Positions 10,821 through 23,000 are shown, counted from the stretch's first letter. The stretch: DNA of 64,000 nt from Arcuatula senhousia (GCA_963971305.1 OZ020309.1:14067001-14131000), one strand, 5' to 3'. The notes: generated by a model not told the origin, from the letters alone. Numbers and translations: made by a program.

Positions 10821-13140
10821 TATCCCCCCACCAGCTTTAACTTGCTATTGAATGCATGTGGTTGTTATTATTGATTTTATATTTTAAAATTTTTTATTTA
10901 TATTTTCCTCAAGACATAAAAAATAATTTAGCAATTTACTTTAAATGTATAGTACGCAATTTTCCTTGTATATTTAAAAAAAAAGTTATAGTCTTCACTA
11001 AGTAGTCAATGTATATTCGTTTAACTCCATAACTCCATAGATTTTATTTCCAGTGTCGTCCTTGTCCAGCCGGTGGCTACAGATACGATATATCATATAC
11101 GGGTACCTTTTTTATTTCAAAACTGAATTGACTTTTTGATTACTTTGATATTTTTTCACTTGATGTATATGAAAGTGTTTCATGAAGTTCATAATCAAGT
11201 CTATAAAATACAATAAATTTTAAGAACTTCCAGTGCCTGATGATAGGACTATGAGTTCCCAGACTTAGATGTCTTGATTTCAGCAACAACACTTTAAATG
11301 CTCTTTTTTAACACTTTAAACATACTATTTATTATATATTCCGGTTAATATTTCTTAGAATTGGCATGCAGAATTTGACAAAAAAGTGTACAAATTATTT
11401 GTCTTCTTTGGGATTACATGAACCTGATAAAAGACAACCATGTCATATTTTTTCTTAACTTGTACAATTTATCTGTACATGTTGCAGCATGTACAATATT
11501 GCAACTTGTACACAACATATATATTGATTTAACCATGACTGTGTTTGTTTTATAAAGAAATTAAAGAATGAAAGAATGCATTCTTTTCTACCATGTATGG
11601 TATAAAAACAACAATCATAAGAAATATAAGAAATGGGATATGTTTTATGATGATAATATATGCGTGCCGTGTGCAAAGTGTCCAACCTCCTCTGGACCTA
11701 GTCTATTGAAACATTGAATGATATTTGGATATGCTATATATTGATATTTCAAGGAATAATCTCTCATCAGTAGCATTTGAATCAAAACATTGAAAGGTCA
11801 AATTCCAAAACTGTTGAAAACGAAAAGTACTCAGAACCAAAACGTTGGAACGAGGGAGCAAAATGCAGCACCAAAGTACAACCAACAACAGTTATACAAA
11901 CTATAAAAATCAGTTGAAATAGGTTTTACTCTTATGATTAATACCAAATACAATAACAATAACAAGTTGATACACTAAGAGGTACCAATCTGTAAAGAGT
12001 ACTGGCACTTTCTCTCTGCTAGTAAAAAAATCCAAAAACTAAGAACCAAACTTTTTCCGTATTTCGACATTAATCGATTAAAGTTGCTCTATTTTTCTTT
12101 CTGACTTTCAGCAGGAAATAAAAAACCAACAAGTATTACTTGAGTTACACATGATGGTTATTTACTACCCCTAATCCCCATAATATTCTTCCATGCATAG
12201 TTGTTGAGACACGTCCAGAATTTGTCAAAAACTTACATGTAAGTTGTTCAAGCACATTTTATTTTATCGCAGAATAAAGTAAGCTAGACCAGCTACCCAT
12301 GATGCATCTTTATACAAAGTTTGATGATCATATCATTCATTCAACACATGTAACTTTAAAAATAACAAGTTAAAGCGGAAAATATACAATGAAGATCAGG
12401 TGACCTGGGTGCTGACAAACTACACCTGACGCATTTATATGCCAAGTTTAATGATCTACATACATATACTTGTTAAGATTTGAACTCTTTAAGTCACTCA
12501 AAATGTAGGTCTTCACGACCAATTTTCACCTGGATGTTGACTTACTACTCCTGATGAAAAAAATATGTAGGGTCTTGTAGAAATAATACACTATGGTTCA
12601 ACTAATTTTATTTTAAGTGTGAAAAACATAACAATAAAATAATCTTTTGGTCAATGAGAAAAAAAATCAATATAAAAACGTATAAAAATAACAAAATTTG
12701 ATTAAATAGTGTCTGACTAAAACTGTCGAAAAAGATATAACAATAAAAGACTAATCTGGTCAATAAGAAAAAAATGAAACTGCATACCAAATTTCAAATC
12801 ATTACTATGAGTAGTTCCTGAGAAATGTGCGACGGAATTTATTTCGGGACGTACGGACCTACAAACGTACGGACACTGGTAAAACTTAATGCCCCATGAC
12901 CCCTTACGGCTTTGGTAGCATAGAAATATAAATAACAACAGTGCATAAAAAATTATAAAAAAAAAAATGGCAAAAACTGTTCAGCCTAATTCAGATAAAA
13001 ATTTCTAACAAAAATTAATGTTAAAACAATTCAATACATTATAATAAGAATTGTTGACTCAACAGATTCTAATATGCATTTTAAATCCTTGAAATAAGTA
13101 GCAATTAAAATGTCCAAAATTTGAAGAAAAATTCTTGTAT
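10821..13140. other. AT-rich non-coding DNA, copy 1
   Basis: No credible gene. Degenerate repeats at about 12200-12950 end in a block with CGGACCTACAAACGTACGGAC, a style common in bivalve dispersed repeats. Short minus-strand ORFs here are low-complexity and not called. Confidence 0.5.
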
Positions 13141-13145
13141 GAAGA

Positions 13146-13321
13146 CTCAAATATGACTAGATGTCTTTTTTATGCTTGTAGAATGATGTTCGGTATTGGA
13201 AAAAAAAATTGCCACATGTTGATGAGCACTGAAATCTCTCTGGTTCGTCATGCGCCTTGATGTGCTCTTGTAGGTATCGCTTTGCTTTAAATCACTTTCC
13301 ACAATAGTTGCATGAAAATTC
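13146..13321 (-). pseudogene. C2H2 zinc-finger remnant, copy 1
   Basis: Minus-strand translation shows two C2H2 fingers joined by a linker of the usual kind. The first reads FSCNYCGK then KRYLQEHIKAH, the second FQCSSTCGNFFF then YKHKKTSSH. There is an in-frame stop in finger 1 and a frameshift before the last His of finger 2. A possible further finger (CEKCKQNSH) lies just upstream. The spacing C-x2-C-x12-H-x3-H is clear in finger 1. Source gene unknown; the fingers at 62007 show that such domains occur in mobile elements here. Confidence 0.55.
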
Positions 13322-13374
13322 TGTATAACTTACAGCTCCACAAACACATGATACTTGACTTGTATGTGTGAGTT

Positions 13375-16271
13375 TTGTTTGCATTTCTCACATTTGAATT
13401 TTTATATCATCCTGTGTGTAGACCAGTAGAAAAAGCAAATAACAGATTTTATGGGGGATTAGCCATTTTGCGAAAACCACACCTTAAAAAGCACGTAAAA
13501 ATATTAACAAATACCAATCCAAATCATCAATGGATTAAACTTGAGAAAGCTTTTTAAGCTTTCCTAAGGATCTTTTTATATGCATTGTTTATTACCCTCC
13601 CCCAGAATCTAGTTTAGAAAAAAAGCTTGATGTTGATATTTTGGAAGCTATTGAAAAAGACATGATTTTATACAGTAGAAATGGGGATTTTCTTATTTGT
13701 GGTGATATAAATGCCAGAACTGGGGTTGCTCCTGATTTTATTCTACAAGATAGTAGATATTTTCTCCCTCTTGATAATGGATACATCCAAGATCAAAATA
13801 TTTTAAAACGTCTAAGTAAGGACTCCAAATTCGACCAGAGGGGAAAGGAATTGCTTGATTTTTGCATAAGTCACCAATTAAGAATTTTAAATGGCAGATT
13901 ACTTGGTGATGCATTTGGTAACTTTACATGTTTTACGCCAAATGGCAGTAGTACAGTAGACTATACTATGATGTCTGAGAGTGTCCTTGATAGCATATTA
14001 TACTTCAGGGTTAAGCAATTTTTGCCCACATTGTCTGACTGTCATTGTCAAATCGAATGGAGTATGTCTGCTAGTTATATGATCACTGATAATAGTTCTA
14101 CTAACTCAATAAATAAGCTTAAGCCAATGCCAATTAAATATATATGGTCAGAAGATTCTGCTTACATGTTTAAAGAAGCTTTAACTAAAGATACCATACA
14201 ATCCAAAATATCGGAATTTCTAGATACTGCATGTATAAATGACAACAAAAACTTTAACATAGCATCTGAAAAGCTTTGCAGACATTTTTACTGCAGCTGC
14301 AGATATATCGCTGAAAAAGCCAAAACAAAAGGCTAAAAACAAACCAAAGAACCCAAAGTGGTTCGATGGCAATCTGCAACAGATGAGAATTAATCTAATG
14401 AATTATGGCAAAATATATACAAAGTTTCCCAAGGATCCATTTGTGAAAAATTATTTTTATAAATTGTATCGAGAGAACCATAAAACAAGAAAAACACAGC
14501 GAAAAGCTTTTAAACAAAATTTGTTGCATGAGCTTGAAACTCTACACGAGGATAACCCTAAAAAATACTGGCAACTTATAAATGAGCTTCAAGGGAAATA
14601 TCAAAATTTGCAGCAATTGTATTTCTCCTGATGATTGGTTAACTCATTTTAAGGATTTAAATGAAGTAAAAGATAAATTTCACTACCGTATGAATGAAAT
14701 TAATGACAAAGTGAAGCAACTTGAAAAAAAACAATTGCTTTAATGAACTTGATTTTGCCATTTCAGATTCAGAAATTATAGTTGCTATTTCTCATATCAA
14801 GCTTAAAGAATCCACTGGCTTAGACAATGTCTCAAATAATATGATCAAGCATTGTCAATCTGCATTATTACCTTGTTTCAAAAAAATTATCAATGCTTGT
14901 CTTACAAGTGGCATTTATCCAGAAAATTGAGCTGAAGGATATATAGTACCTTTACACAAAGGTAATGATCTAAATGACCCGGGTAATTACCGTGGACTTA
15001 CCATTACAAGTGCAATAGGAAAATTATTTAATCGCATTTTAAATGACAGACTGGTAAAGTTTTTAGAAAAACATAATATCATAAATGATTGTCAAATAGG
15101 CTTTACTAAGAAAGCAAGAACTTCTGACCATATGTTTATTTTAAGAACTATCTTAGATAAATACTGTAATACCAGCCATAACAAGATATTTGCCTGTTTT
15201 GTTGACCTTAAGAAGGCATTTGATACTGTAATTCATGCAGGAATAAAATTAAAATTATTGGAAGTAGGCTGTGGATCATTATTTTATAATATTATCAAAA
15301 ATATGTATGCTATAAGCAAATCTAGTATCAAAATTGATGATAAAATTGACTGATTTTATTCCAACTAATTTAGGAGTTAAACAGGGAGACAATCTAAGCC
15401 CTAACCTGTTCAAAATCTTTATAAATGATTTTCCAAAGTATTTAGATAATTCACTTGACCCTGTATTCCTTGATAAAAAGGCAATCCACTGTCTCATGTA
15501 TGCTGATGACATAATTCTCCTGTCTACTTCCACTTCTGGATTACAGGAAAAACTAAACTTACTTAATAAATTCTGTAAAGACTGGTGTCTTACAGTAAAT
15601 ACTAAAAAAACTAAAATATTAATATTCAACAAGGCAGGCAAACTTATCAATATGAAATTTTTATTTGACAATACAGTTCTAGAATGTGTCAACAAATATA
15701 AATATCTGGGAATGACTTTTTGTGCGTCTGGATCTTTTGCTTATGCACAGGAGGAATATATATAATAAAGCAATCAAAGCATATTTTAAACTATCAAAAG
15801 ATTTTTTATCTCTTCATCCAAGTGTGCATGTATTTGATCATACGATAAAGCCAATTTTATTATATGGATGTGAAATATGGGGAACATTTAATCCTTATTC
15901 TTCAAAATTTAGAAATGGGATAAATAATTTCTGCTTTGATGATATTTATTCAAAGCAAAAAGCTGCAACACTTCATCAAAAATTTTTGTAAATCTATTCT
16001 TGGGGTTCATAAAAAATCCACAAATTTTGCTGTTTTATCAGAACTTGGAAGATTCCCTATCTATTTTAATGTGATTAAAGCCATGATTAAATATAATGAC
16101 AGACTAAGTAAAATTCAAGATTGCTTTCCCCTGCTCCATGCTGCTCCATACAATGAATCTATATTACTTGATTCAAAAAAGCACTTATCCTGGTAGTTAG
16201 GATAAATACTCCAAATAATGTCAACAAGAAAATTACAAATAAAACTCTTTTGGACTTTAGCTTAAAAGAAT
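13375..16271 (+). pseudogene. Non-LTR retrotransposon (endonuclease + RT), copy 1
   Basis: An EN-RT LINE read in several frames. The apurinic-type endonuclease occupies 13375-14336: GDINARTG (metal/active site), NGSSTVDY, and LSDCH near the domain end. RT follows: GLDN, a catalytic FVDLKKAFD block, GVKQGDN, and the YADDIILL active site near 15500. The part to 16271 includes the RT thumb and connector (KPILLYGCEIWG). Breaks include a frameshift near 13555, TGG to TGA at 14928-14930, and an indel near 15342. The second and third breaks are absent from copy 2, so they arose after the copies separated. The C-terminus resumes at 19813 beyond an inserted TIR element. 5' end not defined; clade not assigned. 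Confidence 0.88.
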
Positions 16272-17599
16272 CACTGGCGGTTGGCGGCTACACGTAACGG
16301 CAGTTACGAGTATCACAAGATGGCGGAGGATTTTTCTGATTAATTTTTATCGCTTCCAAAACAATGAATCTCGCTTCGAAAACAAAGTCTTTTGATGTCA
16401 GGTCGATGACAAATAAAAAAATACAGATATTCCATTTTAAATTTTTAAGTAAAATGCCTTCTTCTTCGAGAATTTCTAATATCTAAAAACATAATTGATA
16501 CTCGTAACTGCAAAATCGAAAACAGTGACGATACGCGTAACTGCTAAGGTATGATGTTGGTAACGGACAAATTTTATGTTAAAATTGATGTTCGTACATT
16601 TAGAAAAAAAAATTAAATTACTAGTATTTTATGTGTTTGTAATTTTTAACTTTTTTACGACCGCAAAAAAAATTGCGGACGTATAATTATATGATGCTGT
16701 CGTCGTCGGTGTCGTTTGCTTTGTCTGTTAACATTAGTGTTCCCACAATAACTTTAATTCACCAATCCACCAATTCTCCGGTATGACCGATTCGTTTTTG
16801 TCATTTTCTCTGGACTATGAGATTGATCATTCAAGTTCGGTAGTTTTGTTATCACCTTTATTATCTAGTTTGCTATGATATTTGATTATGATGTTCCTTA
16901 CCATAAAAGGATGGCGTGGACGGATGGGATTTATTCTGGTGGTCCCCCTTTTTTCGTTAAGGAATAAGGGCCAAAAATGCATTTTTTTTTTGTTCCAATA
17001 GTAACTTTTTTGGGGGGGTTAACCAATTGCTGTGGAATTTCACTTTAATGTTTTACATAAAAAAGTCTACCAAAGGCTGCATGGGCAAATTAAATTGGCA
17101 GACCACCACTGGCTGTATTTGTAAAGAGCAATTTACTTTCGCTTCCCTTATCACAAACTCAAATTAGGTTTAATTATGGGTATGTTGATGGAACAGGCTT
17201 AGCTGGGTTAAGTGTAGAGTGGCGTACATGTAGTTATACGATAACTAGAAATACAGTAAAAAGCAATTACTTTTCATATATATGTGTGTAACAATGTGAC
17301 AACTCTTTTCAGTTCACATGTACCAAAGGTCCAGGTGAGCTATTGCCAACACTTGGCGTTCGTCGTCGGCGTCGTCGTCCGTTAGCAATTTTTCAAAAAT
17401 CTCCTCTGAAACTACTGAACAGAATTCTATGAAACTTTGTATGATTGATTCTTAGGATGTCTTGCATATAACTTGTGTTTCGATTTTTGATCCGTCAAAA
17501 AAACATGGCCGCCGTGGCTAAAAGTAGACCAGGGGGTCAGACTACCGTATTTGGCTTGTAAATCAAAACGTATAAGAGATAGAGAATATCGGATGCCAC

Positions 17600-18603
17600 C
17601 TTCCCTCTTCAGCATCATAAGTTCTACTAAAGTCTTCATTGGGTCGAAGCTGTCAGATGACCCTTTATAGTGGTTATGGCATCTTAAAGGTAAAAAATAG
17701 CGGTTTTTTTTTCATGTTGATGCTCTATAAAATGAAAAATATTGCAGATAGCGAATAGCTGATGCATACTTAAATGTTCAGCTCATTAAGCTGTACAAAA
17801 GTCTCCATCGGGTCGAAGTTGTCAGATGACCCCTTATAGGGGTACTGGCTCTTTACAGGTCAAAAATAGCGTTTTGTCCCTATAGAATGAAATCTATTGC
17901 AGATAGAGAAAAGCTGTTGCTTGCTTAAACGTTTAGCTTATTAAGCTCTACAAAAGTCTTCATTGAATCGAAGTTGTAAGATGACTCCTTATATGGGTTA
18001 TGGCCCTAAACAGGTTGAAAATAGTATTTTTTTCACCTCTTTGCCCTATAGAATGAAAACTATTGCAAAAGAGAAAAGATGTTGCTTGCTTAAACGTTCA
18101 GCTCATAAAGCTCTACAAAAATATTCATTGGGTTGACGAAATTGTAAGATGACCCCTTATAGGGGTTATGGCCCTTAACAGGTCAAACATAGAGTTTTTC
18201 CCTATAGAATAAAAACTATTGCAGATGGAGAAAAACTGTTGCTTGCTTAAATGTTCAGCTCAATAAGCTGTCTTGTTTCAAATTTGTCAGATGAACCCCT
18301 CATAGGGGTTATGGCCCCTTAAATTTAGTGTTTTATCCCTATATAATGAAAATTATTGCAGATAGAGAAAAGTTGTTGCTTGCTTCAATGTTCAGCACAG
18401 TAAGCTCTATAAAAGTCTCCATTGGGTCGAACTTGTCAGATGACCCTTTATAAGGGTTATGGCTCCTTACAGGTCAAAATTAGCGTTCCTTTAACGTTGT
18501 GTCTTAAAGATTAAACACATAAAGAAAAGATGTTGCTTGCTTAAACATGCAGCTCTTTACAAAAGCTTCACAAAAGTCTCCATTGGGTCTCAGTTGTCAG
18601 ATG
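17600..18603. repeat. ~155-bp tandem array inside the TIR element
   Basis: Seven diverged units share GTCAGATGACCCCTTATAGG and GTTGCTTGCTTAAACGTTCA. GTCAGATGA or GTAAGATGA recurs at 17652, 17821, 17975, 18144, 18286, 18434 and 18596, a spacing of 143-169 bp. The last unit is interrupted by the SINE-like insertion. Confidence 0.8.
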
Positions 18604-19133
18604 TTAGTTAGTTAGTTAGTGAGTTAGTTAGTTATTGCTTTACTCCCAAGCAGCACGATTTCGGCTATATCCGGGAGATGAACATGAAAATGGTGATACA
18701 ATGAACATGAAATGATGATGAAGTGGAGGAAATAGGGACACAAGGTCAATCGGGTAGGAGAGTTTTGACTGCCACTGGAAAAAGGAGTGATGGGTAGGGA
18801 CGGGAAATTTTGCCTACTGCATGGGGATCCTACGGGTTCTTCTCTTACCGAGACCTGCAGCAGGGTTCTTTAACGTGCGATGAACGTGACATTTTTCCCA
18901 ACACGGTGCACCACTATGGTAAGCGGTCAGGTTTTCCGCATTATCGCCTGACGACCCCGCATCTCTCGATGTCAGGGCTGCCCCATTCAACCACCTGGGG
19001 CACACATCCCAGTCGCTTTGTGGGCAAAGCGGCCTGACCCCGATGTCAGGTTTCTGAGCGCTCTTTAGTGGACTTTTACCGACAAGCTTAGCGCTGCTGC
19101 GGGCCTATTCGCCTCCCGGGCCCCGCACGGGAC
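18604..19133 (-). mobile_element. SINE-like insertion with 13-bp target duplication
   Basis: A 530-bp block is flanked by perfect CAGTTGTCAGATG copies (18591-18603, 19134-19146). Read on the minus strand it starts GC-rich and ends in a (TAAC)n tail, as expected for target-primed insertion. It is much richer in GC than its surroundings. No clear tRNA A/B box was recognised, so it may derive from a LINE 3' end rather than a tRNA SINE. The 75-codon ORF inside is not credible. Confidence 0.75.
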
Positions 19134-19318
19134 CAGTTGTCAGATGACCCCTTAAAGAAAAGACCCTTATGGCTTAAAGAACAGGTTAGGGATTCAGGCT
19201 CCTGGGAGCGTGAATGTTATTTTATATATTAACCAATCATAAAATAAGTGTATGTATTATTTCATCTAGTAATACATCTAAAGATGAATTAACATATAAG
19301 ATATTTTTATGATATTCA

Positions 19319-19418
19319 GGTAGACCTTCGAAAACAATATTCCACTTGGAGATACGCTTTTGTTGCTTCCAGTTGCGTATCTCCAAGGGAAATATTGGAT
19401 TGTTTTCGAATGTCTACC
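19319..19418. other. 100-bp fold-back hairpin
   Basis: Arms of about 40 bp pair almost fully: GGTAGACCTTCGAAAACAAT and CTTGGAGATACGC on the left are matched by GCGTATCTCCAAG and ATTGTTTTCGAA on the right. The loop is about 17 nt with further self-complementarity. It lies in the right half of the TIR element. It could be a small fold-back element or a hairpin RNA source. Confidence 0.65.
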
Positions 19419-19812
19419 AATGGGGAAATTTGATGTTGAATGACCGAAAAGGCCAAGACATCCACACAAAAAAACCGCACAGCATACAAATTACTTAACA
19501 ACTTTTTAATGCCAAATCGGCAAAGGTCAGTTACGAGTATCTTCTCAAAAACATATTTAACAGTTACGAGTATCTCATCGTTGCAGTTACCGACAGTTTC
19601 GTGTTTTTTAGATTGACGATTCACGAGTTTCAAACTACTAAAGCGTATGTTAGATGGCAACTGTATGTTATTAGCCTCGGTATTCTTTCTATTTTCATTC
19701 AAAAGAAAATCTTTTATAAAAGATATAATATATATTCCGACTTTCCAGAAATATCCCCCGCCATCTTGAGATACTCGTAACTGCCGTTACGAGTAGCCGC
19801 CAACCGCCAGTG

Positions 19813-20019
19813 AAAGAATGGAAACAAAAATTAAATAAAGTTTCTGATGGAAAATTATGCACTTATTCTACATTTAAAACCAATTTTGGACTAGAAAAAT
19901 ATCTTAAAATTATTAAAAACTTTGAACATTATATAAGATTGACCAGATTTAGGATCTCATTCCATAAACTTAATATAGAAACTGGTAGATACAAGGGCAT
20001 TCCCAGACACGATAAATGA
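19813..20019 (+). pseudogene. LINE C-terminal fragment, displaced
   Basis: The 69-codon frame encodes a typical LINE C-terminal end, with KTNFGLEKYL and RFRISFHKLNIETGRYK. It directly continues the LINE broken at 16271. It starts with the 7-bp target duplication of the inserted element. The usual cysteine-rich end beyond it is not clear. This part is absent from copy 2, which stops earlier at 42457. Confidence 0.75.
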
Positions 20020-20509
20020 GGACTCTGACATTCTTAATTCAGTTTGTACATTCCTGACACATACATAATTCTCATAAATCCCTATCTACTGGTCTACGAT
20101 GCTGGTATGTGCATGTAACTTAAGCCAATATGATATCAATGAGAGCTCTGAGATTATTATCATGTTTTTCGTTGTTTCAGTAAATAGATTATAGTTTTGT
20201 AGAATACGAATAAGAAGTCGATGGTTGATATAAAATTGTGATATTTAATGGACAAAATTGACATAATCTGACGCGTCACCGGCAAAGTTTAACATGGATG
20301 AGAAAAAAATATCAGTTGTCAAACTTCACAAAAAGAAAAACGACAATTTACTTTGTCCTCATCTTATGGAAAATGGAGATGTAGGTTTGTCATAGTGTTG
20401 CACTATGTTCTTCTTTGTTTGATCGTTAGCAACGCAACGGGTGTTGCATCAAGCAGGAAATGCTTACACTTCCGAAGCATCTGAGTGTTCAATTTCTTTA
20501 TGATTTTTA
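20020..20509. other. Non-coding stretch
   Basis: Probably the LINE 3' remainder followed by AT-rich DNA. Nothing else is recognised. Confidence 0.4.
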
Positions 20510-20513
20510 TTAA

Positions 20514-20894
20514 GTGCCATTCTCTGTAAGAATCAGGCAATGGGTGAATCATGATAAAAAAAACACGAGTTTAACTTTAAAAAACTGTTCGAAATGCTTA
20601 AAAAGTAACAAAAAATGCATTGGCACTTTTTTAAAAGTCAGTAATTTGAGATATATTTTGGTTGAAGTGCATATAAAATTTGAATCTAAGGGAGACAACT
20701 CTGTCAAGTCACACTAATTTCCTATCATTTTAACAGAAATTTTACTCCATCCTCTGACACTCGAGACAGCAACTAATGTTTGTTTCTTCATTAGAAAGCT
20801 ATTTCGAATGACAATTTATTGTCAAAACCGTGTGTTTTTAAAATTATGATTCAAAGTTTTTTTAATTTTGCCTGATTCTTACAGAGAACAGCAC
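20514..20894. mobile_element. TTAA-flanked MITE
   Basis: About 28-bp inverted ends (GTGCCATTCTCTGTAAGAAT at left, mirrored at right as CTGATTCTTACAGAGAACAG) are flanked by TTAA at 20510-20513 and 20895-20898. Length 381 bp. A TTAA target fits piggyBac- or Kolobok-type elements. The ORFs here are not credible. Confidence 0.75.
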
Positions 20895-20898
20895 TTAA

Positions 20899-21259
20899 GT
20901 TCAAGTTATTGTCTGCTATTTGGTTGTGTTTGTGTTGTTCATTTGTTGTCGGTTGTGTTAACTGTTTTTGTCTTTGCCCTTTCGGATTTTCGACATTCGA
21001 ATGCCCAATTGGCACGTCTCTGTTTCTTTCTATTGAACTGAAACTCATGTGGTTTAACAAGAGTTTCAAGTTCAACAAAAAAACTTTTTTATTGTCAGTT
21101 CATCACAATTAAAAAAAGAAAATGAGACGTGGAATAAAATGACGAGACACAACCTACATTTAAAAAAAATCCTTAAAACAGCTATAACAGCTATCAATGT
21201 GACCAGTGGGCGTTGCTCGCTCAGTTTTGCAATTGGTCCTAGATGAAAAATATAATACG
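20899..21259. other. Non-coding stretch
   Basis: AT-rich; nothing recognised. Opposite-strand ORFs of about 70 codons show no family signal. Confidence 0.4.
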
Positions 21260-21262
21260 TAA

Positions 21263-21712
21263 GCCCCCGTCACACTGGACCACGACCTTACTACGATCTA
21301 GATTTTTTCCTAAATCGTGGAACATCGTAGTGTTGTCGTCCTGTGGTCGTGGAGATCGTGTTATGATCGTACTAGGTCGTGGGTGACTACGATTGCACTA
21401 CGTAAATTTTGTTCAAAACATTCGTAGTGCAGTCGTGGTGACAATAGAGCGTACTAACAGCGTACTGAGATCGTAAGAAGATCGTAGAGCAGTCGGCTTC
21501 AGTCGTAATAACGTCGTGGGACAATCGTGGTAAGGACGTACCTTAATTGACAGCCGATCCCACTACGCTAGCGCTGCGCTCTCGTCACGATCGTAACACG
21601 ATTGTAGTACGACCTATACGATGATACTACGACCTATAAGACCATACAACGACAACACTACGGTGCTACCACGCCCTTGACGTTCTTAGTACGATCCTAC
21701 CAAGATCTTTCT
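21263..21712. mobile_element. CpG-rich TIR element B (left end preserved)
   Basis: The left end reads GCCCCCGTCACACTGGACCA, preceded by TAA, and matches the inverted right end of element A. The interior is TCGTAG/TCGTGG-rich up to about 21540, then switches to the complementary CTACGA/CCACGA form. No matching right terminus was found. This is a half element with a fold-back style interior and no ORF. Confidence 0.6.
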
Positions 21713-22445
21713 ACGTTTTACATACATGTAACAATTAATTGTCTCTCGCACTGACAAAATCAAATGCAAAAAAGTAATCAATTGTTCTAGCCTTATACCC
21801 ATTTGCAGCAGCATTTGCCTTCCTAGATTTCAGAAAAAAACAGTTTCAATAAAGCCAAAAAATTTATAATATATTTGGAAAAACCACATTCAATGAGTCT
21901 TGATAAATGCAGGATGGCAAAAATCAGAAATAAAAAGGCAGGACAGTGCTTTGAATTTGAAAAAAGGCAGGATAGTAGTTTTGGCTGAAAATTTTATAAA
22001 AGTTTTAAAAAAAATTGGCGCGCGATCTCGCGCAAAAAAATCCAGGCTCAGCCTTTTCCGAAAATGAAAGGACAGGACGATGAAAATATCCATATCCCCC
22101 CTATAAAAATCAAATGGTTGCTCCCGTAGTAGCTATCTCGTGTTCCAATTTCATACCATCATTTTTTTTCATAAACTATTCCATAGTGATTGAGTTTGGT
22201 GAAATGATTCCGACGGCCTGTCGCCCAATCTGTCATTCTGTCGATCAACCAGGCAGGCATTCATCAATTGGCCTATATATCATATCATAATGTTTATTTT
22301 TAAAATCGCACATGTCTAACAAATTAAATGCATTTTGCAAATTTATAGAATTTTAAAATTGAATATGAAAATATATAAATTCTTTAATTAATGTATTGGT
22401 GGAGATTGGTTAAATTTTGAGTGGGTGCGCAGCATATGAAATTTT
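21713..22445. other. Non-coding stretch
   Basis: AT-rich DNA with no recognised gene or repeat. A 67-codon minus-strand ORF at 21890-22093 has no family signal. Confidence 0.4.
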
Positions 22446-22447
22446 AG

Positions 22448-23000
22448 ACAGCTGATGTCACCTCCTTCACTCGGCTAACTGAGAACTCGGTCTGTTGGTT
22501 TTATTTAACATGTAGGCTATATGGGAAATGGGTCTGTTGGAGAGTCGGCTATAGGTCTGTTGAGAGTAAAATCCAATGGATGGTCATGAAATTTTGTGAA
22601 AAAGATATTATTTTGGCAAAATGTCAATTAATTGTCAAAATACAAAATCTTTCAACCAAAATTATATTCATTTGAGCACATTTTCAACTTGCAACAGAGT
22701 CAATTTGTTATACTGTTATACCAGTGTTCGATAAAATGAAAAGGCGAGACAGTGGTATGTTCAAATTTGGCAACTATGAATGATTTTTTTTAATAAACAA
22801 AATTTTTACAACTTTTAAATATAGTTAGCGATTCGAAAGGTTTTCTTCAGTTTAAAAATAAAATACTCAAACAACAAAAAGTGATTTAATGTTAAAATGT
22901 TATAAAAAATGAGATTTTCTTTAAAAAAAGTGCCGGCTAAAGTCTGTCGGTGAGTCGGCAAATTAAATTAAAGTCTGTTGAGAGTTAATTAGCCGAGACA
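22448..23000 (-). repeat. Dispersed CAACAGACC-end repeat, reversed copy
   Basis: Reverse complement of the repeat at 1478-1993, with matching ends: CTTCACTCGGCTAACTGAGA at 22459 and the CTCAACAGAC/GCCGACTCACC end near 22935-22985. The middle has no visible similarity to the forward copies. An extra CTCAACAGACC lies near 22557. Confidence 0.6.

Larger units (their letters stand above)
16272..19812. mobile_element. 3.54-kb TIR element with 7-bp target duplication
   Basis: Terminal inverted repeats of about 55 bp start CACTGGCGGTTGGCGGCTAC and contain GTAACGGCAGTTAC. Direct AAAGAAT copies flank it at 16265-16271 and 19813-19819. The subterminal motif CAGTTACGAGTATC recurs several times near both ends (16301, 16497 reversed; 19528, 19561, 19770 reversed). 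Insertion split the LINE cleanly. No transposase was found inside; the contents are a tandem array, a SINE-like insert and a 100-bp hairpin. Non-autonomous DNA transposon. The 7-bp target duplication does not let me choose a superfamily. Confidence 0.88.

Noticed and set aside
15279..15695. Minus-strand 138-codon ORF
   Set aside because: Antisense shadow of the LINE reverse transcriptase.
18810..19037. 75-codon ORF in GC-rich DNA
   Set aside because: Lies entirely in the SINE-like insertion, whose GC content favours chance frames.
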